Shown here: positions 22,901 through 27,256 of the stretch, piece by piece
Position numbering within the stretch: position 1 is the stretch's first letter
Layout of the letters: each line of letters starts with the position of its first letter
Assembly (NCBI RefSeq): GCF_021397715.1
Contig: NZ_CP090207.1
Location: forward strand, 1,364,001 to 1,428,000
Length of the DNA: 64,000 nucleotides
Origin: Pantoea agglomerans
GTDB taxonomy: Bacteria; Pseudomonadota; Gammaproteobacteria; Enterobacterales; Enterobacteriaceae
Reading direction: 5' to 3'
The notes under the pieces: model-generated
The model's input: the letters and a program-made list of their open reading frames with translations, nothing else
Database searches by the model: none
Told to the model about the DNA's origin: nothing
Position numbers and translations under genes: made by a program

Positions 22901-23293
22901 AGTGACCTCAACTTTACTCACATTGATGGTGGCGCAGGCACCGATACGCTGGTGCTGAACGGCGAGCATCTGAACCTGGATCTCACCACGCTCGGCCTGA
23001 AAGTGGAGCACATTGAAGTGCTGGACCTGGGGAAAACCGGCACTAACGCGGTGAAACTCGATCTCAATGAGGCACTCAGCATTACCGATAAACAGAGTGA
23101 TGATTTGATGATCAAGGGAGCTGATGGCAGCCAGGTGACGCTGGCGAACAGTAACGGCGGCGTCTGGGCCGTGACCGGTGAGCGCTCGGTTGAGGGGCAA
23201 ACCTTTGAGGTTTACCACAACTCGGCGCTGACCAGCGATAACACCCTCGGCGACGTGCTGGTGCAGCATAACCTGCAGGTGCATATCGTCTAG
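4973..23293 (+). CDS. bapA: Giant BapA-like biofilm adhesin with about 56 Ig-like repeats
   Basis: This 6106-residue protein is a type I secreted, surface-associated adhesin of the BapA/LapA class, which holds cells together or to surfaces. Residues about 1-135 form a BapA-prefix-like N-terminal domain. A hydrophobic Gly/Ala/Leu stretch follows and ends in nine glycines (157-165). From about residue 185 to 5862 I count 55 clear repeats of about 100 residues plus one degenerate copy. Each begins with a strand and a (F)GDxxLNxxE motif and contains DGxWSVTIP-like and DAAGN-like motifs, as in bacterial Ig-like domains. A Ser/Ala/Glu-rich linker leads to a C-terminal domain (about 5944-6106) with one GGAGTD RTX-type turn and a hydrophobic end (LQVHIV), typical of type I secretion substrates. 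There is no Sec signal peptide. Secretion genes lie downstream. The protein is much longer than Salmonella BapA (about 3.8 kilo-residues). Confidence 0.93.
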   Translation: MAELTQGRVDIISRENGTLISQITGGSSQTINLAEPSVVRISGTRAMVTQYERQGDDLVLHMRDGSTVRYQKFFLDDAEGEHSELVFDDGVNPPEHALFPQTAEGADLASTSVTPTYESLDSVEPLLLADNTNSSMGVITAGGLGVLGLAGLAIGAGGGGGGGGGDNNNGTDPGTPVDPGTPGAPAITLNTFAGDDLLDNAEKSTDQLLSGSTSNVEAGQIVTISLGGQTYNASVAADGSWSVTIPASALAALAAGTTTISVSVTNAAGTSASGTLPINVAAPETDPGTPVTPAITLNPFASDNLLDNSEKTSAQTLSGSTSNVEAGQPVSITLGGQTYNTSVGADGSWSVTIPAAALAALAAGATTISVSVSNAAGASASATLGITVQQADSTPNAPVLTINPFAGDDILSSSEKASDQTLSGSTSNVQAGQLVTITLGSQSFNATVGADGSWSVSLSPATLNALAQGTQTITATVSNQAGAEASESRPIQVQAPITEPGAPGVEINPFAGDNVLSNAEKTVDQILSGTTTNIEAGQVVTVTLGGQSYSGSVAADGRWQITVPADALVALAAGSTTITVNVANAAGTAATGSLAIGVDAPVTQPGVPVIAINPFAGDDILSNDEKNSDQTLSGSTGNVEAGQIVTITLGDQTYTAAVGADGSWSVALPAAALNALASGTLAISVVVTSLAGVEASENRDISVETPVTPGVPSVTLADFAGDNQLNNIEKTSDQTLSGSTSNIEAGQIVTVTLGGQTYSTSVGADGNWSLTVPAAALTALAAGDTTITVSVSNAAGSTATTALPITVEAAVTPTGEPTVAIGQFAGDDILSNDEKGTAQTLSGTTTNIEAGAQVTVTLGGQNYLGIVDNTGNWQVTIPAAALGNLPAGSNAISVTVSNTAGTSVSETRDIAVEASGTGPAIPTLAINDFAGDNQLSNDEKSVDQILSGTTTNIEAGQLVNVTLGGQVYSASVDADGGWSLTVPSTALAALAAGDTTITVSVSNAAGTTISDTLPIGVAAPLTLPGEPTVTLNQFAGDDILSNSEKTGAQLLSGTTTNIEAGQPVTVTLGGATFNTTVAADGSWSVTIPAPTLAALAAGSVTLSVSVSDLAGTTVSETRDIVVEPPVTAPGTPTLTLNAFTDDNLLSNDEKLDAQAVSGTTTNVEAGQIVTVTLGGQSYSGTVSGDGSWNISIPADALGALATGSTTLIVTVSNAAGTAVSESLPITVEASPTAPDVPTLTIDPFAVDDVLNNDEKATDQIVSGSTTNVEAGQTVTVSFGDQSFSATVAADGSWSLTIPASALAALAAGSATVSATVNNLAGVGASESRGIVVEASPEPGAPAITIDPFAGDDLLDNGEKAVDQTLSGTTLNVEAGQTVTITLAGDSYSAQVGADGRWSTQIPSAALSALAAGTTTLAVSVSSAAGIAASDSREINIAPAAGEPGVLTISEPLSGDGFLNQQEIGSDLLISGSAVGVAAGQAVLVAFNGSTYSGVVTSNGFWSVTVPASDLAGIADGVQSVSVTAFDATNTLLTDSAPLNVVVSNQPQINLNTSALSDGILNRAEASSDQLIGGTTGKAVAGQQVELELNGKTYIATVNADGSWSLALPASDLALLPQGANSLNIAVIDEAGNRVEETLNFSVDTLLPNLIVAAVAGGDGILNSSEVAAGLPVSGTGAAPGEVVSVVLNNQSYSATVDDAGNWTVTVPSGALQALADGSSYTLGVTLTDASGNSITQTQPLAVSTQLPVATVAVPGGDGVLSNGDLTQPLLIGGTGTAGDTVSVLLNDKTYTATVEENGNWSASVPVSDLAALTNQTYPVTVTVTDAAGNSSEQSTDLRVATALPALTLNDLTDDGVINIADAQQPLIVSGTGDQGDQILVSLNGQTYSAVVTQDGNWSVNIPAADLAQVPDGAQTVTVVATDSDGNVSQTADAVTFANTPPLLDLSTPGSDGYINIAEHSQDLTLDGRGGSAGDTVSVDFNGAVYTTTVDTSGNWSVTVPAAVIGQLADAIYPVNVTLTDAYGNSSSVLSDVTVLASTQPALTINPVTADNQVDSAEQLSDILVTGSVTSVPAGTPVLLTLNGQSYDGEVLANGDWSVSLPAGSLGAAGEKTFTVAISDIAGNPAQPAQGQFTVITTDAPLLSIAPVSEDNALNAIEALSDLTVSGSSSNLPVGSVVSVKLVAGGTVYSATTDETGAWTVTVPAGDLANLPQGSTTVTVTSDEVTSSQTLLVATTPLAAPAIDTPFTDSVLNSAEASTTQTLTGTTTPGQAVNVTVGGNTYPATVAANGDWSLILPPSTLQNLAQGSNPITVTTVDLAGNSTSTTVPLTVDTGTPTLVVNPIASDGIINGAEADADLTISGIVAPGSSVSLALNDVPCQAIVADDGRWTVTVPRADLQALNDGRYDLNVTVTSVGGNSNSSVLPVTVDTTAPDFSLNPPAGDGVLNGAEQAAGFSFSGTGSEGDRVSLTLNGVTYTGTVNIDGNWSLALPPAALAGLNNGSSYPVVVTVSDAAGNSSSQSTTLSVATAAPPLSVEPVSGDNALSVGDLTQPLVISGTGQNGDQITVGLNDTVYSTTVGVNGEWTLQISPDDLAALPSGSNTLTVTATDANGNQTSQVIDLNVVNAPELQPTLTIDSDTFAGDGVVSAAEQLQPLTLRGTSTNVEAGQQVSVSLNGTDYRGVVDASGSWSIVLPAGALAGLSEGSQTLTVSVINAVGNTASSPLNFSVDTTQPSVALAPISGDNYLNASELTGDVAVSGSTSGLPQGSIVGVTANGTTVTTTVAADGSWSLTLPAGTFTTAPDGPLTVTTTVTDAGGTPLATTGSVITVIATTLPVATAGDAFGDNILNGAEATTSGIITGNTGVSGDGQTVSVTLGDVSYSGSVDEAGNWQVTIPSAALSALPQGETAYTVVVSDVAGNSSQAVGSVVVDTLPPSLSLNTPSDGIINAAESQQPLALSGSSEANALIVASFNGISLSTTANADGNWTLALPATIYSGLVNGSYPLTVTASDAAGNSTTTSTSLALKVEPASLPTLTLDAFAGNNVVDGAERQTDQRLSGTTTNVEPEQLVTVTLDGNVYSAAVQASGAWSLTVPAGALSALADGSASLTVAVSDVAGNTASNTLTFDVNSNASGLAINALSDDNYLNAQELGESLIVTGTSVNVPLNGTITLLLNDVSYTAQVSANGNWSLIVPANALAGLADGAYTLTVTATDSGGATLSSSSTLTVLATSLPDPTITSAFGDGTLNSSDITLAQTLNGTTGATGDGQTVSLVLNGSTYTATADSNGNWSISVPAAALADLPEENISYSVTVRDAAGNTASTDGTVRVDLTPPALILNAVADDDIVNIAESNAPVILSGSSDAGEGQLVTLTLNNQIWTTTVTANGDWSLTLPAGALAGIPAGLYILTATVSDAAGNPVTETREINVATGSLSVSIETPFGDGYLSRNEADSSQTLSGTTGLIGEGQTVIVTLGDTDYPATVDGQGNWTVTLTAAELQGLSEGIATLMVNVSDAAGNSGSLTSSVTVDFTLPALSVNAIGGDNIINSLEVLQDVAISGTASVADAGQVVTVSFQDVDYQTQVLSDGSWQLTLPASVLQGLTDGSYLVGVSLTDAAGNSISTSQTLTRDADGATLPTLTIGPISVDNYLNQAEAANDLIISGTSTNLAEGQVVTVTLNNTDYSGTVVAGGGWTVTVPAADVGNLPDGEQLLVVVSADVAGNPASSSSNLVVVASDQAQPTLSVNVVAGDDVINATEAAGEVAVSGTSTQLVSGTLVTVTFNQVDYTTTLDANGNWTVNIPSTAFDNLASGSSQTVTVTASDVAGNPASATQQISLDTTQPILTDILVSAGDSLNQVESLQDLTITGNTDIGLPVAVTLNNVTYTATANGDGVWTITVPAGDLQQLTDGPNPISISVTDAAGNITTDTTTSLNVAFNTLPTITLNTPFGDGLVSADDAAGALTLTGNSTSVPADSQVTITIGTQSFTTTVDASGNWTLNLEAGALTALPDGQTQVVVSTSDAAGNPAQATAGVEILLTPPVAPTFATTLFGDNVINSSEAAMVQLITGTTAVGDGQTVSVTVGDDRIPLSVTVDENGNWTASLTPEYIAILGDGQHILTVTTTDRAGNSIDATKSFVSAITPIAAPTLDTPFTDGRINADEAAAGGTLTGALNITNPASVAVTVNGTVYSAVLDADNGRWTLDLPPALLQSLPDGNWPVTVTVTDVNGNSASTGGNVLVAVNTLPDVTLNLPFGDGALSAAEAGSEQLLSGTTGITGAGQTVNVVIAGFNGDQPLVATVQTDGSWSLTLTPAQLATFTSGSHTITVTASDIAGNTDSTALNVVTEVTVPAPTFNDGALGTDSVLNISEAAAGITLTGTTGSVGDNQAVSITVDLNGARYTGTVDGAGNWAVTIPGNALNSLSDGAHTLTVSVVDAAGNTGTAELPFSADLTAPLPTLVPESSINAADVASGVTLTGTTGEAGENQSVQVTIGNNVYSAVVTADGGWTLPLESAQLSLLTDGSYPVTVTATDAAGNSSSINSSLVIDTTPPTLTVGAFAGNDILNYSESIQPQLLSGVANGAEPGSVLSVALGATTLGTAVVGANGNWSLTLTPEQMASFTQPTTTLAVSVSDLAGNSISQNVTFAVDLTPPAGPLVALGTISGDNIISTADQAGGVVISGTSTNLGAGGVVSVVINGETYGTTLNGDGSWATVALPVTAFGTGGSATIIVNATDGTTPVTTQGSVQIDLTPPTLTLNDFTGDNRINAAESATSQVISGTADTAEVGRTVVVTFNNKTYNAIVQSNGNWSTTVPASDMQALPDGASTLITAQLADAAGNVTTVSETVTVDTTAPLILIDAFLGDNLINAADLVVNQVLTGSVQGAEGQTIGLYLGDGAPIATAVVGADGFWTLNVDPQVLSSLNDGALVFGVRVNDVSGNQTDATLTVNKVVNSALTLVVDSVFGDGTLSAIDTTVAQTITGVATSAGVGATVSVVLGGTTLSAAVGQDGKWAIVVPPSVLGLLSDGELALNITLTDAAGNVRTVPETVTAIVDAVPVVGDLTGLFGGDNLLNIVEAGAGQLIGGVIENAAVGSQVTVTFGSRSYTTTVQAGGNWSVNLPGSDLSSLLNGNLTLGVSVTDPAGNVASNSVSIGIFTQTPSISLTSLFGDGVLNLADIATGQVISGVVNNVAQGSVVTLTVGNSQLTATVGAGGTFSATVTPDILGTLAQGNLTVGASVTDAAGNTASTSAGIRIDTLLPTITVNPLFGDGLLNVADALVTQVIGGAVGGAEAGSRVVVSVGSQQFVTATDANGNFNVSLTPALLQGIADGNLTVGVSVTDSAGNTSTATAGALVGIHNLPKVTLNPLFGDGVLNLAESLVTQTISGTVSGVAAGSSVRLAIGNTTATALVNADGSFSTTVTPAVLSTLLSGNFTVSASVTDPVGNTSSSSAGVSLGLIQPTLSVNTVFGDGVLSAADLVSNQTISGSSSLSAGSTVSATLNGLTYTTKVVSGGSWSISVPKADLAAITDGSKTVTVSGTDIYGNVVNSSGALSVIAHTAPTVAITSLFGDNALSAIDVKTAQTISGSATNAEGSVVRVVLGGQTYSTTVSSNGNWSLSVPAANLAAISDGLQTVTASVTNGAGLSGSGSASLGVVSHTTPTVSLSSYFGGDGYLNIAEADAPKTISGTSTNAVGGTVTVNVAGNVLTTTIGANGAWSISVPSATLKAIPDGSHPLTVTVADIGGNTVTSNSSFTALSHNTPLVGADPVLSVVTSLLTGLTVQGGSLNAAQGSKVSVTLLLSNGGNGPTINTTTDALGRYSANFAPSLLSVGGLLLSLGTLAKVTITDVAGNSYSTTNTLLLGSLLPITTAASESVALFSVADDSATVASVSGETQHASSSEESSPHAAVVSTLTTEADIVTPVSSSDSANATETAVAAAAPAEEASYTIGGVVITLADGSTLEGASVTGSSGADTVTVSDLNFTHIDGGAGTDTLVLNGEHLNLDLTTLGLKVEHIEVLDLGKTGTNAVKLDLNEALSITDKQSDDLMIKGADGSQVTLANSNGGVWAVTGERSVEGQTFEVYHNSALTSDNTLGDVLVQHNLQVHIV
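5527..22560 (+). repeat. Array of 56 tandem Ig-like repeat units within bapA
   Basis: Units average about 304 bp. Three zones can be told apart. Units 1-12 (about 5527-9300) carry FAGDD(I/L)LSNDEK and TTTNIEAGQ motifs and are separated by Pro-rich linkers such as PETDPGTP. Units 13-47 (about 9300-19835) are diverse. Units 48-55 (about 19836-22250) carry (L/F)FGDGVLN. The last unit, about 22250-22560, lacks the acidic motif. Units 6 and 8 share a nearly identical 45-bp stretch (around 7311 and 7939), which points to recent duplication or gene conversion. Boundaries were set by eye. Confidence 0.85.
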
Positions 23294-23321
23294 CTCCGCT
23301 AAAAGGTCAGCAATGCTGATG

Positions 23322-23357
23322 AAATCAGCGGGTGTGTGAGCACCCGCTGATTTTTTT
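23322..23357 (+). terminator. Rho-independent terminator after bapA
   Basis: A perfect 13-bp stem (AAATCAGCGGGTG with CACCCGCTGATTT) closes a 6-nt loop and runs into seven T residues. It lies 28 nt after the bapA stop and separates the adhesin transcript from the downstream genes. Confidence 0.92.
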
Positions 23358-23654
23358 ATTTACCGCCCGTGATAATTTCATTTTCCAGATTTTCGCCACT
23401 ATTCATTATTAATATGAAAGATTAGGGTAGGGGCAGAAAACGGCGCCACGCCGCCGGTTGCACTGAATCTGACGTCATAATTTCTTTCGCTGCTTTTTTA
23501 GCAGCCTATTCATTAATCCTTGTTACCTGCGGGTAACCGATTCCGGCCAGCGGAAACGGGCGGCCTGCGCTCGCCCGACATAACTGCGTCAACCAGAAAG
23601 ATCAGTTTATCTGATGGTTTTCGCCCGCGTTCCTGTTCTGAATTGAGGTTACCT
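23358..23654 (+). promoter_or_regulatory. Leader region of the short Ig-repeat gene
   Basis: No gene is seen here. The stretch contains several small hairpins: GCTGC/GCAGC around 23490-23508, GTTACC-tgcg-GGTAAC at 23522-23537, and ATCAG/CTGAT near 23605. An AT-rich patch around 23400-23415 could hold a -10 element. An open frame extends upstream of the chosen start from 23520, but its peptide is unlike a protein N-terminus and has no ribosome binding site. I see no match to a known riboswitch class. Confidence 0.35.
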
Positions 23655-25565
23655 ATGTCACAACGTGATACGCTTCGTGCCGTCCGGCTCGAATCCATTT
23701 TTCAGACCGCGGTAAGTGAATTTGCCGTGCCCGCCACGCCCGATGTCGCCCCGGCCGCCAGTGGCCCTCTTTCGCTGGCTGTTGCCGGCACGTCAGCGGA
23801 GACGGCGCTAAGCTCACCGCTCAATCTCTCTGCGCTGGCGGTCAGCACCGCCGCGGATACCCAGCCACCCGCTGCGCTGCGGCCCTATGAACCGATCGCT
23901 GCAGATGGCGTGATCGCTAACTGGGAAGCCCGGAACCCGGTTCATCTGCGCGGCCAGGCGGTGGGAGAAGCGGGCTCAACCGTTACCCTGACTTTTAACG
24001 ATCAGAGCTGGCACAGCACCGTCAATCAATGGGGCTACTGGAACGCCTCGATGCCCGCCGAGGTTTTGAAAGGCGTAACGGACGGTAATCACACCCTGAC
24101 GCTGACCATCACCGATAAAGCCGGGAACAGCACCGATACCACGGTCGATTTCGGTCTCTATGCCGATCGCAGCATTAAGCCGACCCTGACGGTCGACACC
24201 ATCAGTAAAGATGATGCGGTCAACATTGAGGAGAGTGTCTATGGCGTGGAGATCAGCGGCAGCGGCACGCATCTGGCGGCGGGCGGACGGGTCACGCTGA
24301 CCCTGGGCAGCCTCACCACCACCGCCCTTGTCGACAGTGACGGCAAATGGACCGGCAACTTCAATGAAAGCGATCTGAAAGCCTTGCAGGATGGGGTCTA
24401 CAGTTTGCAGGTCAGCGCGAAGGACCCTAATGGCAATAGCGCCACCGAAACGCATCAGCTCACCCTGATTACCCATCTGAGCAGCCTGCCGCAGATTAGC
24501 TTCGACAAGGTGACGGCCGACGACGTGATCAATCTGGCGGAAACCCAGCAGGATCTGCTGCTGAGCGGCACGCTCTCGACCGTGATGCCGGGCCAGCGGC
24601 TGGTGATTACCGGCGCCAATGAGAAAGATTACGCCGCCACGGTTGGCGAGGAGGGGCACTGGCAGGTGGTGATCCCGGCGGCGGATGTTCACGCCTTTAT
24701 TAACGTTGGCGAGATCCGCGCCTGGTCGATTGACGGTGCCAACAACTACACCGATGCCAGCCATGAGCTGAATATCAAAACCGGCTTTATTCCGATCTAT
24801 ATCGAGATGAATATTGGTGGCGATATGATCCTCAACGCTCAGGAGGCGCAGCACGATCTCAGTCTGTATGTCGAAGGGGCCAATGAAATGGTACTTAATG
24901 GCAAAACCTATCAGCCGGACAGCAAAGGCATGGTCACCCTGAGCGCCAGCGATCTGCAGGCGTTACCGGATGGCCCGGTATCCGCCACCTTTAATCGCTG
25001 GGATGACTATGGCAACAGCGACAGCCAGACCTACAGTGAGCTGTTTACCGTGGCAATCCATCAACGCCCGACCCTGACGCTGGAGACCCCGTTCGACGAT
25101 AACCGGATCGACGCTGCCGATGTCAATAACTGGCATCTGATCCAGGGCAGCTCGACCCATCTGGAACCGGGCAGCCTGGTGCAGTTAAGCCTCGGCGATC
25201 AGCACTACAGTGCCAGTGTGAAAGCCGATGGGGGCTGGGCGCTGACCATTCTGGCCGGGCAACTGGCCCCGCTGGATGACGGTGAATATCAGATGACGGT
25301 GAGCGCCAAAGACAGCGCCGGTAATCTGGCCAGCGCCAGCCAGACGGTAACGGTGACATCACATAGTGACACCGCCGCGACGCTCAATGCACTGGCGGTA
25401 GATCAGCTGCTGGAGAGGCTCAGCCCGAACGGTGAGGCAGAAACCCTGACGGCCGCCGCGTCGTCTCCTGCCGCTGCGGCCCACGACAGCAATCTGGTCG
25501 CCGAATCACCTTACACGCTTGCCGATCATCTGTGGCAACACGCTGCCGCGCATCCGCTGGTCTGA
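23655..25565 (+). CDS. Short Ig-repeat protein encoded between adhesin and its secretion genes
   Basis: The 636-residue product has no signal peptide and no BapA-type N-terminal domain. After an Ala/Pro-rich start (about residues 1-75) come five Ig-like units similar to those of the neighbouring giant adhesin, with motifs such as DDVINLAE, GDMILNAQE and DNRIDAAD. It ends in a roughly 60-residue tail rich in Ala, Leu and His (TLADHLWQHAAAHPLV). The tail has no GGxGxD repeat, so it differs from the BapA C-terminus. The start at 23655 is favoured by GAGG 6 nt upstream and by the same GAGGTTAC context used by bapA. Position suggests a second substrate of the same type I system or an accessory surface protein; this is inference. 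The exact function is unknown. Confidence 0.8.
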   Translation: MSQRDTLRAVRLESIFQTAVSEFAVPATPDVAPAASGPLSLAVAGTSAETALSSPLNLSALAVSTAADTQPPAALRPYEPIAADGVIANWEARNPVHLRGQAVGEAGSTVTLTFNDQSWHSTVNQWGYWNASMPAEVLKGVTDGNHTLTLTITDKAGNSTDTTVDFGLYADRSIKPTLTVDTISKDDAVNIEESVYGVEISGSGTHLAAGGRVTLTLGSLTTTALVDSDGKWTGNFNESDLKALQDGVYSLQVSAKDPNGNSATETHQLTLITHLSSLPQISFDKVTADDVINLAETQQDLLLSGTLSTVMPGQRLVITGANEKDYAATVGEEGHWQVVIPAADVHAFINVGEIRAWSIDGANNYTDASHELNIKTGFIPIYIEMNIGGDMILNAQEAQHDLSLYVEGANEMVLNGKTYQPDSKGMVTLSASDLQALPDGPVSATFNRWDDYGNSDSQTYSELFTVAIHQRPTLTLETPFDDNRIDAADVNNWHLIQGSSTHLEPGSLVQLSLGDQHYSASVKADGGWALTILAGQLAPLDDGEYQMTVSAKDSAGNLASASQTVTVTSHSDTAATLNALAVDQLLERLSPNGEAETLTAAASSPAAAAHDSNLVAESPYTLADHLWQHAAAHPLV

Positions 25566-25595
25566 CCCACAACACATTAGTTCAGGTACTGCCTT

Positions 25596-25622
25596 CCGGA
25601 CGGGTTAGTTAAGCCCGTCTGG
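25596..25622 (+). terminator. Hairpin after the short Ig-repeat gene
   Basis: A 9-bp stem with one G-T pair (CCGGACGGG with CCCGTCTGG) surrounds a 9-nt loop. No T-tract follows, so it may be an attenuator or mRNA-stabilising hairpin rather than a full terminator. Confidence 0.5.
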
Positions 25623-25660
25623 ATTGGCGGGTGAATCTCTGCTGCTTAAATTTTACGCTA

Positions 25661-25692
25661 TTGACAAAATAATTAATTATTTCATCGATATT
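25661..25692 (+). promoter_or_regulatory. Possible promoter for the secretion genes
   Basis: A consensus TTGACA (25661-25666) is followed by AT-rich sequence. The best -10 candidate is GATATT at 25687-25692, with a spacing of 20 nt that is longer than ideal. It lies about 180 nt before the TolC-like gene, in the 307-nt gap 25566-25872, which otherwise holds only the hairpin at 25596-25622. Confidence 0.3.
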
Positions 25693-25872
25693 TAGCAGGA
25701 AGAAGCCAGGGTTATGATCTAATAATGTTAAAGGTCGTTTAGCGTCTGGCTTAAGATCCATAAATTAAATGACGCAGTTCAATGAGGCGAGAGCCCGTGA
25801 CGGCGCACCGTTTTGCACTCTTTGTTCACCGGGAAAACACCATGATGATAAGAACCCCTGTTGGTAAACATA

Positions 25873-27228
25873 ATGAACAAAGCGCGATTGACCTTTTTGT
25901 TATGCGCCCTGAATGGCGTAGTGTTGCCTGCGGCCATTGCCGCACCCTTGCCCAAAGCTGAATTTAACTGGCGAGCCGCCCCCAGCGAAGAACAGATAGC
26001 CACCTTAACGCTGCGTGACGCCATCCTCCGCGCTTTCGCCCGCAACCCGAAAATCTCGGAAGCGGCCGCTCAAATCCACGTCGGTGAAGGCGATCTCGAC
26101 GCCGCTAAAAGTGCCTGGTATCCGCAGATCTCTTTGCAGGGTGCGGCAGGCCGATCTCATCAGACCGACTCCGCCGGCAGCCTGAATAACAATGGGTCCG
26201 GCGGCATCATGCTCAGTCAGTTGCTGTACGATTTTGGCCGCACCGGCGGGGCCATCGATGAACAGCACGCCTTGTCCGATGCCTATCTCTTTGGCCTGTT
26301 CGACTCCATGACCACCGTGGCGGAAGATACGTTACAGGCCTATCTGGAAGTTAAACGTTACCAGGCGCTGGCGGAGACGGCCCATACCAATATCGCCTCT
26401 CTGGAGCGGGTACGGGATATCGCCCGACTGCGCGCCGATGCCGGCCTCAACTCACAATCGGACGTGTTACAGGCGGAGACCCGCATCGCCGCCATGCATG
26501 CCACGCTGGAACAGTATCGGGCGCAGCTGCGTTCGGCCAAAGCGCAGCTGACGGTGCTGACCGGCGTGGTACCGGCTGCGCTGCCGGAGTTGCCGCAGGC
26601 GCTGCTGAACCAGCAGATTACCCTCGATAAAATTGCCTACGCCAACAGCGCAGCGGTGCGCAGCGCCCAGGCGAAACAGGAAGCAGCCCGCGAGCGGGTG
26701 CGTCAGGCGCAGTCTGGCCACTGGCCGACCATCAAAGTTCAGGCGGGCCGGACCCGTTATGAAAACGATCGCCAGTCCTACTGGGATGATGAAGTCCAGC
26801 TTCAGGTTGAAGCGCCGCTCTATCAGGGCGGGATAGTCAATGCCAGAACGCAATCCGCTGAAGGCGATCGTGAAGCGGCGCAGGCGGCAGTGCAACAGGC
26901 CAAACTGACCATCAATCAGAATGCTTCTACCGCCTATGCCGACATGATTGGTGCGCAGCAGCGCCAGGCGGCCGGTGAAGTGCAGCTGGCCAGCGCCGAC
27001 CATACCCGAAACGTCTACGCCGATGAGTATCGGCTCAGTAAGCGCAGCCTGAACGATCTGCTGAGCGTGGAACAGGATGTGTTTCAGGCGGACAGTTCGC
27101 GCATCACCGCGCTTTACGATGGCTGGGATGCCACCGTGCGCTACGCCGCGGCGGTCGACAATCTGCTGGATATCCTGGGTATCGATCGTCAGCGCAGCAG
27201 CGGCGATCTCCTTCCTTCGCTGCAATAG
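25873..27228 (+). CDS. bapB: TolC-family outer membrane channel of the adhesin secretion system
   Basis: The 451-residue protein is the outer membrane duct of a type I secretion system. It starts with a Sec signal peptide (MNKARLTFLLCALNGVVLPA, cleaved about AIA/A) and continues with the two-fold repeated coiled-coil pattern of outer membrane efflux proteins: LRDAILRAFARNPKISEA at the start of the first repeat, ISLQGAAGRSHQ strands, and LLYDFGRTGG. The second half carries EAPLYQGG and a NASTAYADMIGAQ helix. It is followed by ABC transporter and adaptor genes, the order seen in bap/lap loci. A TTG at 25861 is an alternative start; the ATG at 25873 gives the better signal peptide. The gene name follows the Salmonella bapBCD order and is by analogy. 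Confidence 0.88.
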   Translation: MNKARLTFLLCALNGVVLPAAIAAPLPKAEFNWRAAPSEEQIATLTLRDAILRAFARNPKISEAAAQIHVGEGDLDAAKSAWYPQISLQGAAGRSHQTDSAGSLNNNGSGGIMLSQLLYDFGRTGGAIDEQHALSDAYLFGLFDSMTTVAEDTLQAYLEVKRYQALAETAHTNIASLERVRDIARLRADAGLNSQSDVLQAETRIAAMHATLEQYRAQLRSAKAQLTVLTGVVPAALPELPQALLNQQITLDKIAYANSAAVRSAQAKQEAARERVRQAQSGHWPTIKVQAGRTRYENDRQSYWDDEVQLQVEAPLYQGGIVNARTQSAEGDREAAQAAVQQAKLTINQNASTAYADMIGAQQRQAAGEVQLASADHTRNVYADEYRLSKRSLNDLLSVEQDVFQADSSRITALYDGWDATVRYAAAVDNLLDILGIDRQRSSGDLLPSLQ

Positions 27229-27256
27229 CGAGCTTCCGTATTAAAAGGCATTAACG

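Noticed and set aside
23520..23654. N-terminal extension of the short Ig-repeat protein
   Set aside because: Start lacks a ribosome binding site, the 45 residues are Arg/Pro-rich and unlike a protein start, and the ATG at 23655 has GAGG at good spacing.
23440..23654. Cyclic-di-GMP or other riboswitch in the leader of the short Ig-repeat gene
   Set aside because: Small hairpins are present, but I could not find the conserved core sequences of the GEMM class or any other riboswitch I know.
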